From: Azolla pinnata
Taxonomy: Eukaryota > Streptophyta > Polypodiopsida > Salviniales > Salviniaceae
Assembly: GCA_037176905.1 (NCBI GenBank)
Contig: JBBBWG010026291.1
Coordinates: 43,258-72,286, forward strand
Length of the DNA stretch: 29,029 nucleotides
Reading direction: 5' to 3'
In this document: positions 10,489 through 21,426 of the stretch, one piece after another
Numbering within the stretch: position 1 is the stretch's first letter
How the letters are laid out: the number at the start of each line of letters is the position of its first letter
The notes under the pieces: model-generated
Databases searched by the model: none
What the model was told of the DNA's origin: nothing
The model's input: only the letters and a program-made list of their open reading frames with translations
Translations under genes and position numbers: made by a program

Positions 10489-13400
10489 ATGCCAAAAGTT
10501 CAGTTTGTTGCGAGGGATTTCATGGGCATGGTGGCTAATCTCACCTCTCTTAAGGTTGATGTCCTCTACGAGAGCATTTGGACCTGCCAAGCTATCTTCA
10601 GGTATTCTCATGCTATATCTTCACACATTCATGTTGGTTGTGCATGTGTACGATGGTACATACATAGATACGTATATGGATATGTATGTTTTCTCGCATA
10701 TATGCACATATTACATGTATGCCGTTGATATCTGTGGCTACACAATGCTGACAATTGGCTGATGCCATCAATATAAAGAGTAGGATCGCATCTCGGGTAA
10801 CAATGTGCATGCATGCATGTATGTATTTAATGTCTATTACCACTCAGTGGATACGCTGGATTGCTATCAATTTGGATTGCTGCCATTGACATGAAGAATA
10901 AGCTTATATTTGAATAACAATTAACAGAAAGACTTTAAAACGATAGAGACACGTTTTTCGAGACATGGGTGTTTGTGAGCTCCCTGTGAGCTTGCATCAT
11001 TCGGCATGGTTTGTGAGATCATGGGTGGTTAATGAGGTGCAGGATGAAAAAAGAAAAAGCAAGCGCATCAACTCCGTGGCATTGAAATCTTAATTCGAAT
11101 AAAGATTGGATCATGGGAAGAGAGGACAATTCCAATGCTGACGGACAAAGGAGTATTTAAGTTGTTAGTTAACAATCAATGGGAAAGTAAAAGTGGACAC
11201 CAAGACTCATGCCTTCTGTTGAATGCACTTCTTGTTTCAACTTTGGGTGACACACAGTGCTGCCTTCTGCAATGATTGATGCAGATACACATTTTTGGTT
11301 TAATGAACATAGTTTTCTGGAATGAAATCCCATACTTATGTGATGGAAGGGTAAAGATCATTCACAGAAAACACGGCTGACTCTCTGCTCATGTTTCAGG
11401 ATTGCTATCATCTAGTTCAACCTCAACCTTTTTGAACAATGAAAGAGCAGAGGGTATATAATATTACAGATGGCTCTTATTCTCTTGAACATTTCATTTT
11501 TGTAACAACAGGTGCTTGCCGCCAATTGCTAAGATGTATATATTAAGGCTTCTTTACCTCGAAGCTGGCGTTAGTAGCAAGCTGATGGAAGATTGGATCC
11601 TTCCGAACTACAATGCAAAGCATAAAGTAGCTATCGATAGATTGGTGCAATTGCGAGTTTTTCTATTGCCAGAAGGGTGCGTGACTTTTTATATGCACAC
11701 ACATATGCTTCCATGGATTTTGATCTTTCAATTGCATTTGTTCCAGGAAAAGAGAGCCAATCTATAAATTGAATCCCAAGTTTCAGAAGCAATTACGGCA
11801 AGCCTTGACCAGTGGGTCAGTGAATATTTTATTTTCCATATTTGTTAATTGTATCCCAAGTTCATGAACTAAATTTGGCATATAGTACGGGAGCTCCAAG
11901 AGAGCCGTTACCTGCAAATGTTGTAGCAAGGCTTCCTACAGCAGCAGAACTGGATGACTATGCCATGAAGCAGTGGGAGGTTGGTTCAGATATGAAAACT
12001 AAGCTGACTGATTTCGCCAAAGTGCAACCAAGAAATTCTGCAACCTTAATCAACTCTTGCATACATGTTTTCCTTATCAGTATTGAATATAAATGATGAA
12101 ATGATATAGGCATATATTGGATGTAGGGCGTTCTCCTTCAACTTGTCAGCGCTGCATTTACAGACAGCACCCATGATACACCTCGTGATCAATTTATTAT
12201 TCAAACTTTCCAAGAAGCTGGACTTTTGGATGGGTATTCAGCGTTCTTTCCAAAATATGTTTTCATCTGTTTTATAAAGGAAATTTGTACACTGTAAATA
12301 AGCCTCCTTTACTGCTTATCGGTTCTATATTTTGGCAGCACAAATATGAGTTCAGCTAAATTGACAGAAGCAGGGTTTCAGTTTCTGGTAAATTAAAAAG
12401 TAGATGTAGTCAAATAGTGGCTACAGTAAATATCTCCCGTGTTCATCTTGTCTCTGTTGCCTTGGTTTTTTACAGCTCATGGATACAAGCTACCAGCTTT
12501 GGCAGATAATTCGTGAATACATATCTTCTGCTGAGGTAATGCCTCTGGCACTTTTATGGTGCTTCACATAGTTCAGATTCACTTCAAATTTGATGATGTT
12601 TTTTCTTAGTAACTCAGGACAGAGGGATCAACAATGTGGAGTTGATTCGTTTTCTTCTTGAACTGGGTTTTCATGTCGTTGGCGAGGTGAGCTCTTTTAT
12701 TTAACATAAATCTGAGCTATGGTGCGAGACGTACATGCATGTTCTATCTAAAAGTGTGAATGAAGTTTGCGTGAGATATGATGAAGAGCCAAGTATGTAC
12801 ATGAGGCCATAAGCTTCTTCTAGAGTCCTTGAATTGTATAATGGGTTCTTAGCTCGTGTCGTCAAGTTTTCTTGTAAAATAATATCAAGTTGCAAAAAGC
12901 TTGTTTGACAAAAAATTGCCAACTAAGTGTCTGGCCTTGATGGTTAAGATGACCTGTGTATAATTGCAAGCAATGTCTGAGAGAAATGTTGAAGACTTAT
13001 ATTCTACTTATAGAATAACCTGTTGAGCAAGTTCCTCAGATATGCAACTATCATAATATTTGCATGATTAATGAAGCTCGTAAGTGAAAACCTGACGTTA
13101 TCCTGATGTTCAATCCAGCCATATAGTGTGAACACACTTACAGCGACAGAGCAAACTGTATTGGATGAAATTGCTGTTCTGGGGCTTGTAAAACGGCAAC
13201 AGGTAGGATGATCTAAAGGTACTATAAAATTGCTAGTGAGACATAATTATAATAGATGTAGTAATGAGGATGTGATGTCTGCAGGGAATGAAGGAGCGAT
13301 GGTTCATTCCCACCAGATTAGCAGCAAATCTTGCTACAAATCTTTCTGATGTTTCAAGTCGACAGACTTCAGAGGTAATGGTTTTTCTACAGGTGGAGGA

Positions 13401-15725
13401 GTTATGATGTATTTTAAAAGCATCTACTAATGTTTGGGTTTAGTTATATTGCTGAGTTGGCCAACTTGCTGCTTAAGTTTTTGATCTTTTATTGATGCTT
13501 TGATGTAGGGGTATCTAATTATAGAGACAAACTTTCGTTTATATGCATACACATCTTCCAAATTGCAGATCCAGATTCTTCGGCTTTTTGCCAGGTCAGG
13601 ATTCTGGGATTCCTTAGGAGCATTGGTCTTATTAGACACATTTTAATATGTTACAATGTTTTGAATAGGATTGAGTACCAGTTGCCCAATCTTGCTGTTG
13701 GTTTGATAAACAAGGAAAGTGTAAATGCGGCTTTTTTAACTGGTATTACAGCTGAGCAGGTATTTATTCGGGATGGTTTACTGTTATGCCTATGCTAATT
13801 ATTGCATTATTGTTTGGTAATTTTGTGAATATGCTTCTATGGAGTAATGCAATACAATTTACCTTTTTCATCACTACGATATTTTTCCTATAAAGAAAAA
13901 CCTTAACATGTTCCTTCTATATGGGACATTTCTTGTCGATAATGCAAATTGCTGCTCCTCTTAGCTGTGTCATCGATAGGTTTATCCCATAAATCTTGTC
14001 TAGTTCATTGTCAAGATTTCCTGCTTGCTCGTTTCACCTGGTTTGTCAACATAAACTCATCAGAAGAGAACGAAGACACAATAATATTACATGATTTAGT
14101 TTTACTCGACAATCAAAGTTGACTCCTCTTTATATGGTGTTCAAAGCTCTTCCTGTAAAATTCCTGTGTTCTGCCATGAATGTGCTTAAAATTAAAGATA
14201 TGCTTGATGCTGGGAATAATCAACAGGTCGATATGAGAGCGTAAGTGACTAATATGAAATAGGTCCATTATGCTAATGCATTTCTCTAGTTCCAATCTTT
14301 GTCCTTTTCCCTATTATATTTTCTGTATCTTCATATTCCTGATGTATCATGTGGACAAACAGTGCTGAATTAAAGTGATTTGATTCTAATTAGCATTTAC
14401 CCCTACTGAAAACAAAAAGTATGGCATGTTTAAAAGAAAATGTGCTCAACTGGATGCATATTCATGGGGGTTGGTAACATGTCATGTTTAGTGATATTCA
14501 ATGGTCCATACTGGTTTCGATTTTGCAGATAATTACATTCTTGCAACAAAATGCTCATCCACATGTTGCACAGAAAGTGCCATCCATTCCAGAAACAGTG
14601 TGTGATCAGGTAACTTCTACATGGAGATAGATTAATTACACTTCAGTAAAGATCATGCATTGGATCGAATATTAGTAGGTAGCCTTTCCATGAAGATAGA
14701 TTCATAGCATGTATTTTAGTGCTGATAATTATTTGAGATTATCACACCACTAAATGTGATGTATTTGAAAGAACATTAGTGTATCCATGATTGTGTTTGC
14801 AAGTGGTATTTATTTGTGGCCAGTTGAAGTGAATTGTTTTTTGTAGATGAAATGGCCACCAATGGGAACGATGGGATATAAGGTCTTAAAATGGCCAAAA
14901 TGAAAACTATTTGTACTTATGCAACTTGAGTTAACGTTAATGAAAATGTTTTTAGTGGGTAGAGACTGACTATTCATGGCAATAAATAAAACGAGAGATG
15001 TGAAAGAGTTAAGAGGAAGTGTTTTTTATAAAGCTTTTTGTACAAGATTGATTGTATCTGGTAATCGATCATTGAATATAGGTCTGCTGTGTACTTGCCT
15101 CTACGTTTTGTGCATTTGTATGCCACTATCATTTAGCAGAATTGGAATTTTTACTGTGATATACTTAATAGCATTTGTCTGTGTTAAGTAAGAAGATGAA
15201 GGTAGCAGACAGAAAGCCTCCATCAGGATTTTCTATCAGTTAGCTTCATTTGCATTTCAAAGGCTACCACTTACAATGGGCATAAGTAACTCTTTTAACA
15301 AGAAATTGTCAGAAAAATAATATGAAAACTGTGTGATCTTTTGTGACTCAGATTCGACTGTGGGAGAAGGATAGCAATCGCGTGCAATATGTCTCATCTT
15401 GTTACTACGACGACTTTCCGTCGAAGGTGAGTTGCACAATCTTAGTATTTGGATATACTTCGAATTCTTACAGTGGCTATGGTGTGCAACAAGACATGGT
15501 ATAGCTCATTTAACTGTCAGTTTTTTTTTTTTCCCTTTGTATCTCTGATGCATGCTTTGTGCATGACAGGAGTTTTTCGACTCGATATGCTTGTATGCAC
15601 AAGATAGGGGTGGGCTTGTTTGGCAAGATGATATCAAAAGGAGGCTGATTGTTCGTGCTGATCTTCATGAGGAAATTCGGGCCTATATTAGGCAACAAAG
15701 TGCTGCATCATCCCAAAAGCGATAG
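10489..15725 (+). CDS. TFB2: TFIIH core subunit TFB2 / p52 (GTF2H4 family), 15 exons, complete
   Basis: Core subunit of TFIIH in the nucleus; in the family it anchors and stimulates the XPB helicase for promoter opening and nucleotide excision repair. Exons: 10489-10601, 11512-11676, 11747-11815, 11886-11979, 12127-12233, 12339-12387, 12476-12535, 12618-12686, 13119-13202, 13285-13374, 13509-13594, 13669-13759, 14529-14609, 15352-15426, 15570-15725. They total 1389 bp, 462 aa plus stop, close to the 450-460 aa usual for the family; all joins keep phase and have GT-AG borders. Recognisable blocks: LYESIWTCQAIFR/CLPPIAKMYILRLLYLE (N-terminal winged helices), EPIYKLNPKFQKQLRQAL, QWEGVLLQLVS, DTSYQLWQIIREYI, LLELGFHVVGEPYSV, FIPTRLA, GYLIIETNFRLYAYTSS, LQIQILRLFARIEYQLPN, ITAEQIITFLQQNAHP, then the C-terminal TFB5/p8-binding part IRLWEKDSNRVQ, LVWQDDIKRRLIVRADLH. 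The ATG at 10489 is chosen because MPKVQFVARDF precedes the conserved block with no better upstream ATG. The two longest late introns are about 0.75 kb each. Confidence 0.96.
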
Positions 15726-16599
15726 CTTTTACACAAGATATGTTTCATCTCCTCTTTTCTCCTGGAAAAATGGCACATACTCTGATACAACCAAAAAGGA
15801 GCTTTCAAGGGACTTATGAGTTACATCAAAGTATCAATGCGGCGGCTCATGCGACAAATCCAAAAATTCATGGAAGAAAATGGCCATGGAAGCAAGCCAT
15901 GGTTTCACTGCCTTCTCTTGATGAACAAGCCATGCATAGGCTGCTTCAGAAGTGTGTACACTATGATTCATAGAGTTCTAAAGAAGCAGGTTAATGATAT
16001 GGGTTTTTGGGTTTATATTCTTATGGCAAAGCCTTCTACCTATGTAGATGTATTCCATGCTTGCCAGTTGCTTCATATGCAACTTTGGTTTGTTGTTTTC
16101 CTTTTTGCTGACAGTTGCTTCTGCAAACAACTTGTATCAGATGGGCATGAGGGGGGAAGAAGTGTTTTTTTTTTTGCCCATGATTTGAAGGGCACCTAGA
16201 AGAGAGAGAGCTTAGATTCTTCCCTGAAATCGCCGGATTTGTACACAAAATTTGGGGCCTTTTGTTATGAGAGAAACTCTGATTTGTACATGATCTGCTG
16301 GATTTGTACATGGATTTTTGGGTCATTGCAGCTATTCTTGCGTTCCTCGCTCACTTTTGCAATTCCTTTTGCTGCTCAAAGATGAGGTTGCATGACTTTA
16401 CTGATTTGTGCAAATGATTAGTGAGATTTTGTTTGACATGGTGATTGTATTTGTCATAGCCATCAAGGGAATGACTAATGAATGATTAGGGAAATGATTA
16501 GTGGATAATGAAGGATATGGTTTGTTAGCAAGAAAGGCATGAGGAGATTGATCAGAGGTGTTCAAACTGTGTCATATCATTAATGATACAACTAATGGC
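15726..16599 (+). other. 3' flank of TFB2
   Basis: Probably 3' UTR followed by intergenic DNA. T-rich tracts occur near 15523 (inside the last intron) and 16168. Overlapping ORFs of 77 and 127 codons start at 15740 and 15816 but show no family signature and lie where the 3' UTR should be. A short duplication is visible near 16236-16315 (GATTTGTACA at three places). Confidence 0.55.
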
Positions 16600-17160
16600 C
16601 TCGATTAATGTATATCATAGTATTAGTAAAACCAATAAATATGATGGATTAGCGCTTATCTTACCAACTAGTGAAACCAATTAGCGAGTTGGATTAGCAC
16701 ATATCATACCAATTAATGAGGCTGATTAGCGAGTTGTATTAGTGCATATAATGCCATTACTATTGGATTAGCACATATCGTACCAGTTAGGGAAGCCGAT
16801 TAGTGAGTTGGATTAGTGCATATCATACAATTACTAAAACCCAGTTAGTGAGTTGGATTAACACATACCATACTATTCATAAAACCAATTAGCGAGTTGG
16901 ATTAACACATACCATACTATTCATAAAACCAATTAGCGAGTTGGATTAGCGGATATCATACCAATTAGGGAGCTGGATTAGCACATATCATACCATTAGT
17001 AAAACCAATTACTGAATGAGTTGGATTAGTGCATATCATACTATTAGTAAAACCAATTAGTGGGCACATATCATACCATTAGTAAAACCAACTCGTGGGC
17101 TGGATCAGCGCGTATCATAGTATCAGTAAAACCAATTAGTGGGCTGGATTAGTGTCGCGA
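16600..17160. repeat. Degenerate minisatellite, about 45-50 bp unit
   Basis: Repeats of the form ATCATACCATTAGTAAAACC followed by AATTAGCGAGTTGGATTAGC and a CACAT link. About ten to twelve diverged copies are visible, some shortened. The block around 16856-16945 holds two near-identical copies (ATTAACACATACCATACTAT twice), a sign of recent local duplication. No coding potential. Confidence 0.85.
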
Positions 17161-18025
17161 TTACGAAGAGCATGGCAACATACTTTCCTTAAACAAAGGC
17201 AAGGCCACACATTCTTCTGTAGCATCATCGACTCGGGAAAGTTTCTTCTGTCCTTGCATCGGTCATCAAGGAATCTGACTCACTTTTCGTAAGTTTGATC
17301 AAAACTCTTGCAGTTGTCACGGATCGAGGGGGATCAGAGGACACACAAGCGCGGAAAATATTCTCTCGAGTCGGCGACCTAGAAGACACTGCGAGAGACG
17401 AGAAGGCAAAGACAGACGACAGAAGGAGGCAAGCTGCAGAACGCAGATTGTCATCCCGGCGTATCGCTACGATCTCGTACAATACGTGCGCCAGAAGTCT
17501 AGTTTTTGGACGGATCTGGAGATGAGAAGCATGGTGCCAGGTTGACATCGGGTTGCAGACGATGACCTGATGTAGTTAGCAGATGTATATTTGGATGTAT
17601 ACACGCATATTGATTACGTATATGGATAGATAATTGGATGTTGAACATTTGGGCTCGTAATCTGTAAGCACCTGAGAGCATGCTTTCTGGGACATCTGAT
17701 CATAAGCATGTTGTTTTTTACTTACTGATCCGAAGACACTCATGTTTCCGCGAGTACGTGCTCTGTTGCTGAGGCCCCGCGATCGTGCAGTGTTAGTGCG
17801 GCATCCGGATCTCTCTCTGTCTCTATGTCTCTGTCTTTGTCTCTTTCCTCTCTGTTTATCATATGCAGACATACCGGATGTGTGGTATGTCTGTGAAGTC
17901 AACGATCTTCTCTGCACTCTGCAGAGCCATGAACACTACCCCATCACATCGACGCCACGCATAATGTATGTACATGGCATGCATCATATGCATGACTAAT
18001 TTCAAAAGAAACCTACATACATATA
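17161..18025. other. Intergenic DNA, no gene recognised
   Basis: Less repetitive, with short ORFs on both strands around 17225-17550 and 17576-17999. Their translations are basic and low in complexity and resemble no family I know. A pyrimidine-rich (TCTCTG)n-like patch sits at about 17810-17855. Confidence 0.5.
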
Positions 18026-18079
18026 AATAGTATAGTATAGTATAGTATAGTATAGTATAATATAATAGTATAGTATAGT
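18026..18079. repeat. (ATAGT)n microsatellite
   Basis: About ten pentanucleotide units with one AT-rich interruption near 18058. Confidence 0.92.
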
Positions 18080-18258
18080 TTGGTCCTCTCAAAGAGGGTG
18101 GATGGTCCATATGTATAGATATACAAGCATATGCATTCATTATACATACATATATGCATCCAGACATGTATGCGTATGTACATATGTATGCGCGTACGTA
18201 TGACGTATGTGTACTGTGTAGGGCTCAGGGTTTATGGAGCTTCCTCCTTCCTTTTGTC

Positions 18259-18284
18259 CTTCTTCTTCTTCTTCTTCTTCTTCT
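18259..18284. repeat. (CTT)n microsatellite
   Basis: Eight or nine uninterrupted CTT units. Confidence 0.9.
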
Positions 18285-19160
18285 GCAAATGCCAGAGCTT
18301 GTGTTAGTGGGTTATGGATCGATCCAATGCCTACGTTCTGGATTCCGTCGATTTGAAGGCTCCGATAATGTTACTTGCCAATCTTAAATAACTTTCTCTG
18401 ACCATGATTCGATCCATGTTACGCCTCTGCATCAATCTACAACCTTTGCTCGTGATTTGATCGACCTTAATTAAGCAAGAGTCGATGAGAAGCCACTGTT
18501 TGTGATCCGATCTCATCGATCGACGGCAAGCCTATGGTCCGATTGAATAAAGTCCAGATCAAATTAAGCGCAGTACCTGACCATGATTGGATTGATGGAC
18601 GCCTTTGTCAATGATCGTCAAAAAGATTAAGAACATATAGCTTTGGATGCGATAAGATCGAGCAAAATCTTTGATCATGATTCGAATCCGCATCAAACAA
18701 TGTCTCTAGTAATGTTCAGATTGATTAACTAATAGTTTTTCAGCTTTGTTCGCGATCACATCCGGCCAAATCTTTGGTCATGATGAAATCGGCCAAAGGC
18801 TTTAACAACAATTGGCTCGACCGAATCAGAGTCTACGAGTTTGGTCATGATTAGATTGATCGAAGCCTCTGGCAACGATCATATTGATTAGTACAAACTC
18901 CGTACCTCTTCGGTCATATGATCAGATCAAGCGAAGTCTTCACTCTTGATCACATTGATTGATGATGATCGAATTAATCGGTACGCGGTAAGGCAGAACG
19001 AAATGTCCAGTGGCTGGCGATCACCGAATCAATCAAAGCCGGTTTCGAACGATCGGATCGATCGATCTGGAGTTCATATCTCAGGTCACAGCTAGATTCT
19101 AGCGAGCTCAGACTGTTCTAACGATGATAAGATCGGGCGAGTTGATTGGGATCAATTCGA
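18285..19160. other. GATC-rich degenerate repeat region
   Basis: Roughly 50-bp diverged modules built on CATGATT(C/G/A)GATC..., AAGCCTCTG / GCCTTTG..., and GATCGATT/TTGATT occur through the whole block (for example near 18400, 18580, 18680, 18850 and 18905). GATC tetramers are strikingly frequent. It appears to be a decayed, older form of the sharper array that follows. No protein recognised. Confidence 0.55.
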
Positions 19161-19164
19161 GTAG

Positions 19165-19545
19165 GTCGATTCGATTGATCAATCGAAGGCTTTTGAGCAG
19201 ATCCATTCGATTGATCAATCGAAGGCTTCGGAGCAGATCAATTCGATTGATCAATCGAAGGCTTCTGAGTAGATCAACTGAAGGCTTCCGAGCAGATTGA
19301 TCGATCGACGAAGGCTTCCGAGCATTATCGATCGATCGAAGGCTTTTGAGCAGATCAATTGAAGGCTTCCGAGCAGATTGATCGATCGATGAAGGCTTCC
19401 GAGCATTATCGATCGATCGAAGGCTTCTGAGCATTATCGATTGATCGAAGGCTTCCAAGCATTATCAATCGATCGAAGGCTTCCAAGCATTATCGATCAA
19501 TCGAAGGCTTTCGAGCATTTATCGATCGATCGAAGACATTTGTGC
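19165..19545. repeat. Palindromic minisatellite with two period classes and higher-order structure
   Basis: The landmark GAAGGCTT recurs at 19185, 19221, 19257, 19280, 19310, 19338, 19361, 19391, 19419, 19447, 19475 and 19503. Spacings are 36, 36, 23, 30, 28, 23, 30, 28, 28, 28, 28. The first block carries the perfect 18-bp palindrome TTCGATTGATCAATCGAA at 19170, 19206 and 19242. The middle block is an 81-bp unit (23+30+28) present twice, followed by simple 28-bp units with ATCGATCGATCGAAGGC. An ORF of 116 codons on the minus strand (19108-19458) is only the repeat read through. Confidence 0.9.
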
Positions 19546-19659
19546 TTGATTGCATCGCGGAGATCGATCGAAGTGTTGGGGTTGCGATTACGATCGATCG
19601 ACAGATCGAACTGTCTCTGCAGTTTTTTTTGCTGAAAACTGCTGATTCATGATGATGAG

Positions 19660-20100
19660 GTTTGTGAAGGTTTTTTTTGTGAAGAAGATGAAATGAAGAA
19701 GAAGAAGAAATGAAGAAGAAGAAGAAGAAGAAGAAGAAGAAGAAGAAATGAAGGTCGTTCTTTCTTTCCTTCTTCTTCTCTGAGCTTTCGAAGACGACGA
19801 CGACGACGCAGAGAAATTTCCTGCATTCCTTCCTTCCTCTCTCCGCTGCGGATCCTTTTCTTCCCTGATCTACACAGAGAGCTTGCTCTTCTGTTTTCCA
19901 TTCATCGCCATCGCCATCGCCATCGCCATCGTCATCTTCATCATCAGCTTCTGCTTCTGCTTCTGTTGCGATCCCCGCCATAGCCAGATCCCCGGAAGTT
20001 TCCATTTGTTTGAAGATCTTCTTCTTCTTCCTCTTCATCATCATCATCATCATCATCATCATCTTCTTCTTCTTCGTCTTCATCTTCATCTTCATGTTCT
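19660..20100. repeat. Cluster of simple repeats (GAA, GAC, CATCGC, TCA/TCT)
   Basis: GAA at about 19690-19748, CGACGA at 19792-19808, CATCGC at 19905-19931, and TCT/TCA/TTC tracts at 20018-20096. Long acidic, Lys- or Phe-rich ORFs here on both strands derive from these tracts. The block lies 1.3-1.8 kb before the flippase ATG and may be promoter or untranslated leader. Confidence 0.85.
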
Positions 20101-20239
20101 CCGTGTATAATTTGCTTGTTCCTCCGTTCAGATCTCCTCCCCCCCCCCTCCCTCCTCCCCAATCCGTCGTTTCGCCTTCCCGTTCCCTCCGCCTTCCCTT
20201 CTCTTTCTTGCATTTTTGCTCAACATTCTGGAACCTGCA

Positions 20240-20465
20240 ACTCTAACCGTAACCCTAACCCTATTCCTGAACAGTTTATCCCAAACTGAACAGTACAACT
20301 CCACATCTTTCATTGTAGCCGTAGCCCTAACCCTAGCCCCAACCTTAGTCTTCGTCTTAGCCCTAACCCTAACCCTAACCCTAACCCTAACTCTAACCTA
20401 ACCCTAACCCTAACCCTAACCCTAACCCTAACCCTAACCCTAACCCTAACCCTAACCATAGCCTA
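20240..20465. repeat. Interstitial telomere-like array, (CCCTAA)n = TTAGGG type
   Basis: The core at about 20359-20457 is near-perfect CCCTAA, about sixteen units with only two defects (CTCTAA, and a CCTAA shortened unit). Decayed units (CCGTAA, CCCTAT, CCCTAG, TCTTAG) extend left to about 20240. This is the six-base TTAGGG form, not the seven-base TTTAGGG typical of most plants. It lies about 1 kb upstream of the flippase ATG. Confidence 0.92.
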
Positions 20466-20721
20466 ACCATATTTCATTACAACTGCAACACCCCTCTCCG
20501 ATCCCAGTCCTTTGTTCAGATCTACTCCCCCCACATTTGAAACATACAGCCAGTGTAAGCGTTTCTATCTGCGGTTTTTGCCTCTCCTCCTCGTCTCTCC
20601 TGGCGATGCTCGAGAATGCTGATTGAAAGATGGCCCAGAAGCGATTGCGAGCAGATTCATTGAGCTTGACATTCCGGATTTTCAAGCCCAGGACCACAGA
20701 AGGTAAAGGAGGAGGAGAAGA

Positions 20722-20975
20722 ATCTGTAAGTTTAACATAAGAAAGAAAAGGTTTTGTCTTTTCAACCTGCATGTCTTGTTATTGCCTGCACAACCTGAAG
20801 GTCGTTTGGATAAGAAACAGAAGGAAGGAAAAGATTGGATCTGTAAGCTAAAGATCTTGTCTTCAACCTGCATGTCTTTCTAGTTCCTGCACAGCTGAAG
20901 GCAGCTTCGACTGGGAACAGAAGGAAGAAAAAAGATTGAATCTGTAAGCTAAATATCTTATCTTCAACCTGCATA
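20722..20975. repeat. Tandem repeat of 101-117 bp, two copies plus a partial third
   Basis: ATCTGTAAG starts copies at 20722, 20839 and 20940. Shared blocks: TCTTTTCAACCTGCATGTCTT-like, CCTGCACA..CTGAAGG, and GAACAGAAGGAAG..AAAAGATTG. The third copy breaks off after CTTCAACCTGCATAT. Confidence 0.88.
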
Positions 20976-21426
20976 TATTGGCAAAGCTGGACGATTCCAA
21001 CCCATTTTCTATCTGATAACCACAGAAAGGAAGGCTAACACAGGTAAAGGAAACGGAAAAAGAACAGGGAAAGGGAGGGGGTAAAGCAACAAGAAGAAAG
21101 CATCAAGAGGAGAGAAAGAAAGTAGATATAGGAGAAGGGCGAGAATCTTGAGCTAAGAACCTCCATCGTTTGAACAGTAGAAACTCTCTGCATTCTTCTA
21201 ATGCTGCAGTTGTAAGGAATCCTGAGCAAGTTTTCGAATATCAAAAGCAATCTCACAGTTCAGGAGCGCAGTGTCACAGTTCAAAAGCAGCAATGCCACT
21301 CGTGAGAATCTCAGAATAACAGGAGAAAGAACGAGTATCTTGACGAAGAATCCGCCTTGATTCGAACAGAAAAAATCTGTGTTTTTCTTTGTGGTTCAGG
21401 ATCGGAGCATTGGATTAAAGGGGAAA
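20976..21426 (+). other. Probable leader of the flippase gene, with a possible 5' UTR intron
   Basis: Purine-rich DNA ending in a good splice acceptor: a T-rich stretch and TTCAG with AG at 21398-21399, 27 bp before the ATG. CAG|GTAAAG at 21041-21049 is a plausible donor, giving an intron of about 356 bp; AAG|GTAAAG near 20700 is another. This is inference from splice signals only. Confidence 0.45.

Noticed and set aside
15740..16199. Overlapping ORFs of 77 and 127 codons after TFB2
   Set aside because: They sit where the TFB2 3' UTR is expected and show no recognisable domain.
17225..17548. 107-codon minus-strand ORF, Arg/Ser-rich
   Set aside because: No recognisable motif, with an overlapping ORF of similar length on the other strand; likely chance.
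18026..18079. TATAG run as a promoter TATA region
   Set aside because: It is a pentanucleotide microsatellite over 3 kb from the nearest plus-strand start, with no other core promoter signal.
19108..20213. Repetitive ORFs (SLRSIDNARKPS-type and Lys/Glu/Asp-rich) on the minus strand
   Set aside because: They follow the minisatellite and trinucleotide repeats exactly, with no sequence outside repeats supporting a gene.
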